Assembly: GCA_003212555.1 (NCBI GenBank)
Contig: QCPK01000008.1
Location: forward strand, 1-44,544
Source of the DNA: Prochlorococcus sp. AG-436-K22
GTDB taxonomy: Bacteria; Cyanobacteriota; Cyanobacteriia; PCC-6307; Cyanobiaceae
Direction: 5' to 3'
DNA length: 44,544 nucleotides
The notes under the pieces were generated by a model, which ran no database searches, was not told the origin of the DNA, and saw only the letters and a program-made list of their open reading frames with translations. Of this stretch, positions 17,010-24,472 are shown in pieces (the stretch's first letter is position 1; every line of letters starts with the position of its first letter). Position numbers and translations under genes: made by a program.

Positions 17010-19433
17010 ATGAGTTCTCAACACAAAGAACTTCAATTATCTATTTCTAACTCTGCTATTGAAGAGACACTTCAACTGTTGGAGTGGAACAAGCTTTGTG
17101 AACAACTTTCATCATTTGCTAGTACTGCTCAAGGTAGGCGAAGATGTATAGCTTGCTCTATTCCTAATAAGTTAACTCATAGCCATAGATATCTTGCTGA
17201 GACATTAGAAATAGGAGCCATAGATTTAGAAGAAGAAGCTGGAGTAAGTCTTGCTGGAGTTCATGATATAGAAGAGATTATTCTAAGATGCTCTAAAGGA
17301 GGTGTTGCTTCTGCTTCTGAACTATTAGAAGTTGTTGAAACATTGAAAACTACTCGTCGCTTGCGCCGTCAGATTGAAGATCCAGTCACAAGGCCAATAG
17401 TTTCAGAATTATTTTCTAATGTGTCTACTTTGCCAGAGTTACAGAAACTTCTCCAATTTGGAATCGAAGAAGGGGGACGAATTGCTGATCGTGCTAGCGA
17501 TAAGTTGGCTAATTTGCGTCGAAAAGTCCAGGTTATGAGGATAGAGAGAAAAGATCTCTTAAAGGATCTCATCAGAAGATTTCATTCGGTGTTGCAGGAC
17601 ACTGTTATTTCTGAACGTTATGAAAGACCTGTGCTGGCGTTAAAAACTGGCGCAGTAGATCATGTCTTAGGAACTATTCACGATACATCGTCTTCAGGTA
17701 ATACTGTTTTTATTGAACCGAAGGTGGTTATTCCCTTGGGAAATGAGATTGCTCAATTAGAAGCCAAGATCTATGTAGAAGAACAGAGATTATTAGCGTA
17801 TTGGAGTAGTCATATTAGTGATAATTCTCTTTCTCTTAACCATCTCTATCAGATACTTTTGGAATTGGACTTTGCTTTAGCAAGGGCACGTTATGGCCAT
17901 TGGTTAGGAGGAGTAGCGCCTCAGCTTAAAGAAGAATTGGATGCTCCATTTCTGATTCAAGATTTCAGACACCCGTTACTTGTTTGGCAAGAGCATTATC
18001 ACGAAGGCTCTGCAGTTGTTCCAATTAGTTTTCGAGTATCTTCGACTTTGAAAGTACTTGCAATTACTGGACCAAATACAGGTGGCAAGACAGTTGCATT
18101 GAAGAGTCTTGGCTTAGCAATTCTTATGTCAAAACTTGGGTTGCTATTACCTTGTTCGGGAAAGCCATCTTTACCTTGGTGTAATCAAGTGTTGGCAGAT
18201 ATTGGTGATGAGCAATCTCTTGAACAAAATTTATCAACGTTTAGCGGACATATTGTTCGAATTACTAGAATTTTAGATTCAATCTCGAAAAACCATGGTC
18301 CATCAATAGTTTTACTTGATGAATTAGGTGCAGGGACTGATCCAACAGAAGGAACTTCTTTGGCTACTGCATTGTTAATGTTATTAGCAGATAAAGCTCG
18401 CTTGACAGTGGCTACTACACATTTTGGTGAACTCAAAGCTTTGAAATATAGTGATTCTCGTTTTGAAAATGCATCTGTTGGTTTTAATAGTGAAACGATA
18501 GAACCTACTTATCATTTGCAATGGGGCATCCCAGGACGAAGTAATGCATTGGCAATTGCGCGCAGACTAGGACTTGATGAGGCCGTGATAGATAAAGCTC
18601 AGCAACTTATGCAGAGGAATGGTATAGATCATGTTAATCATGTTATTGAAGGGCTTGAGGAGCAAAGGCGTCAACAACAAGAAGCAGCAGAAGATGCTGC
18701 TTCTTTGTTGGCTCGTACTGAACTACTTCATGAAGAGTTAATTAGTCAATGGGAGAGACAATGTCGTCAATCAAAGGATTTTGAGGAAAGAGGTCGTCAG
18801 AAATTAGAAGGCTCTATTCGTCAGGGGCAAGTAGAGGTTAAGAAATTAATTCGTCGATTACGCGATGGGTCGGCTGATGGTGAAATGGCTAGAAAAACTG
18901 GACAAAGGTTACGGCAAATGGAATTAACTTATCGTCAAGAACAAATCAAAAACCATCATCAAGGTTGGCTCCCTAAAAAAGGTGATCGCGTTAGAGTTAG
19001 TGCCATTGGTAAATCGGGAGAAGTTATTGAAGTATCTGAGGACGGCTCTCAATTGACAGTTTTGTGCGGAGTTTTTAGAAGTACAGTTGATTTGAATGCA
19101 GTTGAAAGCCTGGATGGACAGAAACCTACGCATCCAGCTAAGGATTCAATCGTAACAATCAAATCGAGAGTTTCTTTGACTAATCAATCTAATATTCGCA
19201 CTAAAAAAAATACAATTGATGTTAGAGGTTTAAGAGTTCATGAAGCAGAGGCTGCTGTTGAAGAGAAATTGCGTGATTCATTAGGACCACTTTGGGTTAT
19301 TCATGGAATAGGGACAGGACGCTTGAAGAGGGGGTTGTTGGAGTGGTTGCAAAAACTAGATTATGTTGAAAAAGTTACTAGTGCTGAGCAGACAGATGGA
19401 GGAGCAGGTTGTACTGTTATTTGGTTGAAGTGA
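17010..19433 (+). CDS. mutS2: MutS2 family ATPase/endonuclease with Smr domain
   Basis: MutS2 suppresses homologous recombination and, in some bacteria, acts on collided ribosomes; it is not part of mismatch repair. The 807-residue product lacks the mismatch-recognition domain of MutS. It has MutS core and clamp helices, a Walker A TGPNTGGKT near residue 353, and the signature segment LLDELGAGTDPTEG near 435. A long charged coiled coil (about 540-640) follows, then a C-terminal Smr domain from about 732 (IDVRGLRVHEAEAAVEEKL, then HGIGTGRLKRGL). In the LDLR nuclease motif it has IDVR, keeping the Asp. The ATG at 17010 follows the VOC gene by 17 bases. Confidence 0.96.
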   Translation: MSSQHKELQLSISNSAIEETLQLLEWNKLCEQLSSFASTAQGRRRCIACSIPNKLTHSHRYLAETLEIGAIDLEEEAGVSLAGVHDIEEIILRCSKGGVASASELLEVVETLKTTRRLRRQIEDPVTRPIVSELFSNVSTLPELQKLLQFGIEEGGRIADRASDKLANLRRKVQVMRIERKDLLKDLIRRFHSVLQDTVISERYERPVLALKTGAVDHVLGTIHDTSSSGNTVFIEPKVVIPLGNEIAQLEAKIYVEEQRLLAYWSSHISDNSLSLNHLYQILLELDFALARARYGHWLGGVAPQLKEELDAPFLIQDFRHPLLVWQEHYHEGSAVVPISFRVSSTLKVLAITGPNTGGKTVALKSLGLAILMSKLGLLLPCSGKPSLPWCNQVLADIGDEQSLEQNLSTFSGHIVRITRILDSISKNHGPSIVLLDELGAGTDPTEGTSLATALLMLLADKARLTVATTHFGELKALKYSDSRFENASVGFNSETIEPTYHLQWGIPGRSNALAIARRLGLDEAVIDKAQQLMQRNGIDHVNHVIEGLEEQRRQQQEAAEDAASLLARTELLHEELISQWERQCRQSKDFEERGRQKLEGSIRQGQVEVKKLIRRLRDGSADGEMARKTGQRLRQMELTYRQEQIKNHHQGWLPKKGDRVRVSAIGKSGEVIEVSEDGSQLTVLCGVFRSTVDLNAVESLDGQKPTHPAKDSIVTIKSRVSLTNQSNIRTKKNTIDVRGLRVHEAEAAVEEKLRDSLGPLWVIHGIGTGRLKRGLLEWLQKLDYVEKVTSAEQTDGGAGCTVIWLK
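18675..18710. repeat. Imperfect inverted repeat within mutS2
   Basis: An 11-base perfect stem (18679-18689 with 18695-18705, loop 18690-18694) extends by four more pairs (18675-18678 with 18707-18710) past a one-base bulge. It falls in the Gln/Glu/Ala-rich coiled-coil coding stretch, where repeated GCA and GCT alanine codons alone might produce it. Confidence 0.7.
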
Positions 19434-19524
19434 TTAATTTTTTGATCGCCTGAGAGTATGTTGCAGTCTTTTGTTTTGATAAATTGCAGGTTGAAATATT
19501 TTACTCGGACTAACTTTAGTCTAA

Positions 19525-19650
19525 TTAATATGCTGTACGTTTTATGTTCATGCGTGCCAGTGTTGATATACTTGCAATAGAAAAATCTTTATCTAATTGT
19601 TCTCCTGATATATATTGAATGTTTCTAAGTAGGGGATTGTATCTTGCCAT
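19525..19650 (-). CDS. Candidate 41-residue small protein, function unknown
   Basis: In the 296-base mutS2-obg gap the minus strand has an ATG at 19650 opening a 41-codon frame that stops at TAA (19525-19527). The peptide begins MARYNPLLRNIQYISGEQLD and ends NIKRTAY. It is basic and polar with ordinary amino-acid balance, unlike translated AT-rich spacer. A GAGG Shine-Dalgarno lies about 6 bases upstream of the ATG, a stronger site than many annotated neighbours have. It is antisense to the direction of mutS2 and obg. I do not recognise a family. No clear terminator follows; a weak inverted repeat lies at 19508-19521. Confidence 0.5.
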   Translation of the reverse strand: MARYNPLLRNIQYISGEQLDKDFSIASISTLARMNIKRTAY

Positions 19651-19729
19651 TTATTGCCTCATGTTATGCGCTAATAGATGAGTTTTAGCTCGATTTTACT
19701 CTCTAAACCAACTGCAGCAAAAACTCACA

Positions 19730-20719
19730 ATGCAATTTATTGACCAAGCAATTATAAAAGTTAGAGCTGGACGAGGCGGTGATGGAATTGTATCTTTTCG
19801 AAGAGAGAAGTATGTCCCTGCAGGTGGACCTTCTGGGGGTGATGGGGGTAATGGTGGGAAGGTGATTTTTCAAGCTGATTCAAATCTTCAGACTTTGCTG
19901 GATTTTAAATTTCAGCAATTAATTTCTGCGGAAGATGGTCGAAGAGGAGGACCAAATAAATGTAGTGGAGCTTCTGGTAATGATCTTGTATTAAAAGTTC
20001 CCTGTGGTACCGAAGTTAAAGATATAGATACAGGAATAATTTTTGGAGATCTAACAGTTGATGGAGAAACTCTTGTAGTTGCATTTGGAGGACTTGGAGG
20101 CCTAGGAAATGCTCATTATTTAAGTAATAGAAATCGTGCACCTGAAAAGTTCACAGAGGGCAAAGATGGCGAAGAATGGCTATTGAATTTGGAATTGAAA
20201 TTATTGGCAGAAGTGGGGATTATTGGGTTGCCAAATGCTGGTAAAAGTACATTGATATCTGTTCTCTCGTCTGCTAAACCAAAAATTGCTGATTATCCTT
20301 TTACTACATTGATTCCTAACCTTGGGGTGGTACGTAAACCCAGTGGTGATGGTACTCTCTTTGCTGATATTCCAGGCCTGATAGCTGGTGCAGCCCAAGG
20401 AATTGGCTTGGGCCATGAGTTTTTAAGACATATAGAAAGAACAAAATTGTTAATTCATGTTGTTGACGCTTCTTCTTCAGATCCTTTAAGAGATGTTCAA
20501 GTGGTTGAGAAAGAACTTTTAGCTTATCAACATGGACTTGTCGATCGGCCGCGAATTTTAGTCTTGAACAAGAAAGAGCTTTTAGATGAGAAAAGTCTTA
20601 GGGAATTAGGTGAAAATTTCAAGAAAGAAATAGGTAGTAATGTATTGTTTATCTCTGCTGCGATGAATGAAGGACTGGATATACTTTTAACAAACATATG
20701 GCAAAAACTAGAGGCTTAA
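19730..20719 (+). CDS. obg: Obg/CgtA GTPase
   Basis: Obg is a ribosome-associated GTPase needed for large-subunit assembly and stress responses. The 329-residue product starts with the glycine-rich Obg domain ([20 protein letters not shown], then [12 protein letters not shown], about 1-158). The GTPase domain follows, with G1 GLPNAGKST near 166-174, switch region [15 protein letters not shown]3 DIPGLIAGA and G4 LNKKE. It ends soon after the G domain and lacks the C-terminal OCT domain found in Bacillus Obg, as in many cyanobacterial and proteobacterial forms. The ATG is at 19730. Confidence 0.97.
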   Translation: MQFIDQAIIKVRAGRGGDGIVSFRREKYVPAGGPSGGDGGNGGKVIFQADSNLQTLLDFKFQQLISAEDGRRGGPNKCSGASGNDLVLKVPCGTEVKDIDTGIIFGDLTVDGETLVVAFGGLGGLGNAHYLSNRNRAPEKFTEGKDGEEWLLNLELKLLAEVGIIGLPNAGKSTLISVLSSAKPKIADYPFTTLIPNLGVVRKPSGDGTLFADIPGLIAGAAQGIGLGHEFLRHIERTKLLIHVVDASSSDPLRDVQVVEKELLAYQHGLVDRPRILVLNKKELLDEKSLRELGENFKKEIGSNVLFISAAMNEGLDILLTNIWQKLEA

Positions 20720-20802
20720 TATTCTTTCCATGTTTTAGAGCAAATTAATACTTGTCGAGAGTAGAAGAATTGGTCATAAATAGGTATAAGGGTATCTTTC
20801 TT

Positions 20803-20985
20803 ATGACTTTTTACACATGTTTTGATGACCAGGGCAGTGTCATCGCAAGATGTCAAACTTCTAACGATATTGAAGTCCTGCGGCGAATGGGACGACCTAT
20901 AAAAGAAGTTAGAAAAATGAAGAATGAAGAATCTGTAGTTTGTTCTCTTACAGGCAGCCCATCAGATTTTAATATGGATTATTGA
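20803..20985 (+). CDS. Small conserved-looking protein, function unknown
   Basis: I do not recognise this 60-residue protein. It begins MTFYTCFDDQGSVIARC, has a basic middle (LRRMGRPIKEVRKMKNEE) and ends with CSLTGSPSDFNMDY. It has no signal peptide or membrane span. The ATG at 20803 is preferred; the frame is open to a TTG at 20752, but the extra 17 residues look unlike the rest. It follows obg on the same strand and ends at the palindromic terminator shared with CP12. Three cysteines are present. Confidence 0.7.
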   Translation: MTFYTCFDDQGSVIARCQTSNDIEVLRRMGRPIKEVRKMKNEESVVCSLTGSPSDFNMDY

Positions 20986-21010
20986 ATATAACTTTGAAGT
21001 AATTTGCATT

Positions 21011-21038
21011 AAAAAAGTGGGCCATGGCCCACTTTTTT
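21011..21038. terminator. Perfect palindromic bidirectional terminator
   Basis: A 28-base perfect palindrome has core GTGGGCCATGGCCCAC, flanked by six As on the left and six Ts on the right. It can form a GC-rich stem followed by a U run in either direction. It lies between the convergent small gene ending at 20985 and CP12, whose TAA uses 21037-21039, so the terminator abuts the CP12 stop. Confidence 0.95.
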
Positions 21039-21255
21039 AATCATCATATACAAGGCACTCTGGTTCATCTGGATTTGCATCACAGAATAATTCCAATGCA
21101 TTTGGATCGTGCTTATCCTCTGGATGATGCTCCTTATATTCCTCAAGCGAGTGAAGCTCTTCTTCGAGATGCCTTGCTTTGGGAACATTGCCTTCTGCTT
21201 TGGCCGAAAGAATCTCACTTTGATCCTTCTGAATGTGTTCGTCGATTGATTTCAT
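21037..21255 (-). CDS. cp12: CP12 Calvin-cycle regulatory protein
   Basis: CP12 is a small disordered protein that, when oxidised in the dark, bridges GAPDH and phosphoribulokinase into an inactive complex. The 72-residue product ends with the hallmark FCDANPDEPECLVYDD: Cys58 and Cys67 with the spacing of the C-terminal GAPDH-binding loop. The N-terminal cysteine pair that binds PRK is missing, and the usual AWD-VEEL core is reduced to ELHSLEEY (about 33-40). The rest is charged helix. Loss of the first pair is known in some cyanobacterial CP12s, so this is probably functional. Frames on the plus strand over the same bases are shadows. Confidence 0.85.
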   Translation of the reverse strand: MKSIDEHIQKDQSEILSAKAEGNVPKARHLEEELHSLEEYKEHHPEDKHDPNALELFCDANPDEPECLVYDD

Positions 21256-21389
21256 TGGTTCGTTGCTTTAAGCCTTAGCTTTCAACTTTCTTACAATAAA
21301 TAGATTACCGATTTGTGCCACTAAAATTTGGTTTGGTTTACAACACCTTTATCGTTAAAAGCTAATGATATATACAATCTAGAGTTGAA

Positions 21390-21485
21390 ATGTCTGGTTT
21401 TGATGATCAATTAGATATTTTCAAAACCTCTTTTAGGTTTCGTTTTTTTGTGTTCCTGTTTTTGCTGTCTCTCTTATGCTTCTGA
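21390..21485 (+). CDS. Possible 31-residue single-span membrane peptide
   Basis: Starting at ATG 21390, the frame encodes 31 residues: a polar head, MSGFDDQLDIFKTSF, then a hydrophobic tail of Phe, Leu and Val that could span a membrane. Its last 53 bases lie antisense to the 3' end of the DUF2301 gene, which could by itself explain the hydrophobic tail. No Shine-Dalgarno is evident. A TATACAAT box about 15 bases upstream is a possible -10. The call is tentative. Confidence 0.25.
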   Translation: MSGFDDQLDIFKTSFRFRFFVFLFLLSLLCF

Positions 21486-22095
21486 GGTATTGAAAAACAC
21501 TTTTATCTCCAATATCAGAGGCTGCGTCCATTCCAAATTTTCGCACTGCAAGGATTAAAAAAAGTACAGCTGCCAAACATAGAAAGATCATTTCTACCTC
21601 CTGAGGCAGTACACCCAGTAAGTGACTACCAAGACTAATTGGTAGCAAAAGTGTTACGCCAATAGCTTCAGGACGTTGGAAACAGAAAAACTCTTTGAAC
21701 CCTAAGCCAGCCATTGCTGCAAAGTAAGGCCCAATTATTAATATTAGAATTGGCCTAGATACAAGATTAGAAATTAGCTCTTGTGAATTGCCTTTCAAAA
21801 TTAGAGAAATAATTCCTAAGGCCCCTATAGCCCATAAAAGCTGAAGTGTCTTATGAAGAACTTGAACATATATATGTATCCATTTCAAGGCAAGGCCTAA
21901 TGAAATGCACATTGGGATAAGCCAAACCCAGGCAAAAGAATCACTAATTAATAACCACTGAGAGATGCCAGCTGTAAATGACATCCCACAAGTCAAAAGA
22001 GCTAGGCGGTAGTTTCTTACTTCTTTTTTATCTTCTTGTGTAATTTTGTACTTTCCATAAACTCCTTCAAACTCAATCTCAAGAGCATTTTCCAT
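21433..22095 (-). CDS. DUF2301-type integral membrane protein
   Basis: This 220-residue protein has a cytoplasmic-looking acidic N-terminus (MENALEIEFEGVYGKYKITQ) and about six membrane spans between residues 30 and 185. The internal motif FKEFFCFQRPEA follows a GLG turn. The pattern resembles the cyanobacterial DUF2301 family, for which no function is established. The short C-terminus is charged. The ATG is at 22095. It lies 24 bases downstream of the hydroquinone-reductase-like gene on the same strand, suggesting co-transcription. Confidence 0.75.
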   Translation of the reverse strand: MENALEIEFEGVYGKYKITQEDKKEVRNYRLALLTCGMSFTAGISQWLLISDSFAWVWLIPMCISLGLALKWIHIYVQVLHKTLQLLWAIGALGIISLILKGNSQELISNLVSRPILILIIGPYFAAMAGLGFKEFFCFQRPEAIGVTLLLPISLGSHLLGVLPQEVEMIFLCLAAVLFLILAVRKFGMDAASDIGDKSVFQYLRSIRETAKTGTQKNET

Positions 22096-22119
22096 GAACT
22101 TAGAGTAAATAAAGTTAGT

Positions 22120-23097
22120 TCAATAGGTATTAACTATTTGTTTCACATTAGGACCTTTTGGGATTATATTGCTCGGATTTAGTGGAAATAGGGCTCCGTA
22201 GTAGTCATTTCTCCAATTTGTAGCATTACAAGTATTTGAAACCTTAGGAAGATGAAAAAAATTCTTCCGCCAACTCAGAATTGCTGGAAAAGATGATAAA
22301 GATTCCTGAGTGCACCCAAATAAAGGTGCATAGACAGATTCCCATCGAATGATAGTTGGGAAAAGCCTTATGTCTGCCAGCGTGAGCTTGTCTCCACAGA
22401 GCCAAGGTCCCTTAAGAGAAAGACTTTCTTCTATAGTCTTTAATGAATGAAAAAGTTCTTCACTGGCCTTGTTATAAGCTTTTTGGTTTCGAGCAAAACC
22501 ACATTTATATACCCCATTGTTGATTGACTCTTGTATTAATAATTGCCATGCATCTATATCTTGTTGGAGTTCTTTGGGACAAAAGTTTTGAGCATCATCT
22601 TGAGCAGGCCACTGATTTAGAATTTCTATTAATTGAGCACTTTCATTACCTAGTAATTTAGGTTTTTCTTGGATACTTTTTTTTGGATCAAAGAGTGCAG
22701 GAACAGTTGCTCTATAGGTTGGAGGAGAATTAAAGAATTTATAAAGCTCTAGAAGAGATTTACAACCCTTCCAACTAGGAGATATTACCCATAGTCCTCC
22801 TTTGTAGTTAGGTTGAGCTATTAAAAGATTTAATGAACTACTTAAATTTCTGAGCTCATACATCAGCCATGTCCGATGGGCCCAAGGACAGCTTCGACCA
22901 ATTACGAGAATAGGAAATTCATCTATTGATCTATTTAAGAGATCCGCTGGATTGGGAAGAATTGCATTCTGTGCTTGGCTTGGTTTGCGGCAAAAATTTC
23001 CTGATTTGTCAGCAGGAGCAAGGCCATTCATTAATTGATTCCATTGCCATTTCCAACCCGTTCGGGCTGATGAAACAATTGTTGGAGGTATTGACAT
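22120..23097 (-). CDS. Glutathione S-transferase, S-glutathionyl-hydroquinone reductase-like
   Basis: Omega/xi-class GSTs of this type remove glutathione from glutathionyl-hydroquinones through a catalytic cysteine. The protein, 325 residues from the ATG at 23097, has the motif RSCPWAHRTWL (Cys70) at the start of a thioredoxin-like domain. An all-helical C-terminal domain includes GPWLCGDKLTLADIRLFPT. The frame is open to 23157, but that would overlap the start of the divergent gene; MSIPPTIVSSARTGWKW fits better as the N-terminus. The divergent spacing to the aspartoacylase-like gene is about 53 bases, so they share a regulatory region. Confidence 0.85.
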   Translation of the reverse strand: MSIPPTIVSSARTGWKWQWNQLMNGLAPADKSGNFCRKPSQAQNAILPNPADLLNRSIDEFPILVIGRSCPWAHRTWLMYELRNLSSSLNLLIAQPNYKGGLWVISPSWKGCKSLLELYKFFNSPPTYRATVPALFDPKKSIQEKPKLLGNESAQLIEILNQWPAQDDAQNFCPKELQQDIDAWQLLIQESINNGVYKCGFARNQKAYNKASEELFHSLKTIEESLSLKGPWLCGDKLTLADIRLFPTIIRWESVYAPLFGCTQESLSSFPAILSWRKNFFHLPKVSNTCNATNWRNDYYGALFPLNPSNIIPKGPNVKQIVNTY

Positions 23098-23150
23098 GCA
23101 AATTATTTTGTAGATATTTTCAGAAATAGGAAACAATTTAATAATTTTTG

Positions 23151-24074
23151 ATGTCAAATCTTCAGGTGCTTTTGGTGGCAGGTACCCATGGAAATGAAAT
23201 AAATGCCCCTTGGGTTTTTGATCAGTGGAAACAAAACCAAGATCTTATAGATAGTTATGGTTTAAAGGTTGTTTCAGTAATAGGAAACCCTTTGGCTTTG
23301 GAAAAGGGCAAAAGATATTTGCATAGAGATTTAAATAGGAGCTTCTCTAAAGATTTACTTAATTCTGGAAATCATAATGATTTAGAGATTTCTCGTGCGA
23401 AGCAGCTGCTTGCTCTTTATGGACCTAATGGTCAAAATGCTTCTCAAATTGCAATTGATTTTCACAGCACTACCGCATGGATGGGTTCAAGCCTTGTCAT
23501 TTATGGAAGACGTCCTGCCGACTTGGCAATAGTCTCTTTGATTCAGAGCCGAATAGGCTTGCCAGTATATTTGCATGAGGGTAACCCATCGCAAAAAGGG
23601 TTTTTAGTAGAAGCTTGGCCTTGCGGATTTGTTGTGGAAATAGGACCTGTCCCTCAGGGATCACTCAATAGCAGAATTATTAAGCAAACGTTTCAAGCCC
23701 TAAAGATTTGCTTAGAAGAGATATCTAAATCTCTTAACTCTCAGAGTTGCTTCCCGGATAAATTAATTGTTCATAGACATTTAAAGAGCATTGATTTCCC
23801 TAGAGATTCCTCTGGAGAACCTATTGCATATATTCACGGTGATCTCGAAGGTAGGGATTGGCAGCCAATTAGAAATGGACATCCATTATTTGAGTATATA
23901 AACGGAGATAAAATAAGCCTTTCTGATAATTCTTTTTCAGATGAAGTGTTCCCAGTTTTTATTAATGAGGCAGCATATGCTGAAAAAAATATTGCCATGT
24001 CTATTACTAAAAAGGAAGTTTGGGAATTTGATTCTTGTTGGAAAGATGCCTTTTATTCATTAATTAATTCATAG
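23151..24074 (+). CDS. Aspartoacylase-like zinc carboxypeptidase-fold hydrolase
   Basis: Aspartoacylase cleaves N-acetyl-aspartate; relatives act on other N-acyl amino acids. The product, 307 residues from the ATG at 23151, has the zinc ligands His13 and Glu16 (GTHGNEINAPW) and the third ligand His in AIDFHSTT. The substrate-binding segment is LHRDLNRSF, and the catalytic Glu is in VVEIGPVPQGS. The length matches the animal aspartoacylase group. A TTG directly before the ATG could also be read as a start. The physiological substrate in cyanobacteria is not known. A hairpin follows the stop by about 24 bases. Confidence 0.85.
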   Translation: MSNLQVLLVAGTHGNEINAPWVFDQWKQNQDLIDSYGLKVVSVIGNPLALEKGKRYLHRDLNRSFSKDLLNSGNHNDLEISRAKQLLALYGPNGQNASQIAIDFHSTTAWMGSSLVIYGRRPADLAIVSLIQSRIGLPVYLHEGNPSQKGFLVEAWPCGFVVEIGPVPQGSLNSRIIKQTFQALKICLEEISKSLNSQSCFPDKLIVHRHLKSIDFPRDSSGEPIAYIHGDLEGRDWQPIRNGHPLFEYINGDKISLSDNSFSDEVFPVFINEAAYAEKNIAMSITKKEVWEFDSCWKDAFYSLINS

Positions 24075-24097
24075 AAAGTAAATATATAGATTCTTAT

Positions 24098-24117
24098 AAA
24101 GAGAATGGATTCTCTTT
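24098..24117 (+). terminator. Hairpin downstream of the aspartoacylase-like gene
   Basis: Perfect 9-base arms AAAGAGAAT and ATTCTCTTT (24098-24106 and 24109-24117) flank GG; in practice a 7-bp stem with a 6-base loop. The stem ends in TTT but no longer T run follows, so it is a moderate terminator candidate. Confidence 0.5.
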
Positions 24118-24472
24118 GAAATGATTAGGTATAAAATCTTCCTTAATGCATTCTTCTTTGGACTTTCTGATAGAGAAATTTTAATTCCTCAAGACTTTAA
24201 TCAAATTCATTGCTTTTATTACTGCCAATCTTTTCACTATATTATTTGTTGTAATCTTAGGCATTTGAACTTTTGATTTCGCAACCAGGAAGCATCTTTT
24301 TATCGAAAATTATCCAAATGTGATGTTGCATGGATATATATATATATTTTCTTTATAAGAAACCTTTCTTTATAGCTCGCGTAATTGCAGATTTTCCTAT
24401 AAACTCCTCCTGGCGGGGCTTAGTCCTCGTTCTTACATAGACATCCCTTTCGGGATTTGAATTCACGTCCTC
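24118..24472 (+). promoter_or_regulatory. psbA upstream region and 5' leader
   Basis: About 355 bases before psbA carry no convincing gene (a 51-codon frame at 24121-24276 is rich in Phe, Tyr and Cys and looks like translated AT-rich DNA). Features seen are TTGCAT at 24326-24331 as a possible -35, an alternating TA tract (24333-24347), TATAAG at 24354-24359 as a possible -10 (spacing long), and a GC-richer stretch from about 24407 that is probably transcribed leader. The exact transcription start cannot be placed from sequence. Strong, light-responsive expression is expected from psbA biology, not shown here. Confidence 0.45.
24443..24456 (+). promoter_or_regulatory. Hairpin in the psbA 5' leader
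   Basis: ATCCC and GGGAT (24443-24447 and 24452-24456) flank the loop TTTC, ending 16 bases before the psbA ATG. Its position near the ribosome-binding region suggests a role in mRNA stability or translation; that role is inferred. No strong Shine-Dalgarno lies between it and the ATG. Confidence 0.5.

Noticed and set aside
21024-21278. Plus-strand 84-codon frame opposite CP12
   Set aside because: The minus-strand CP12 motif is decisive, and this frame starts inside the palindromic terminator.
24121-24276. 51-codon frame upstream of psbA
   Set aside because: It is dominated by Phe, Tyr, Cys and Ile, as expected from translated AT-rich spacer, and no ribosome-binding site is seen.
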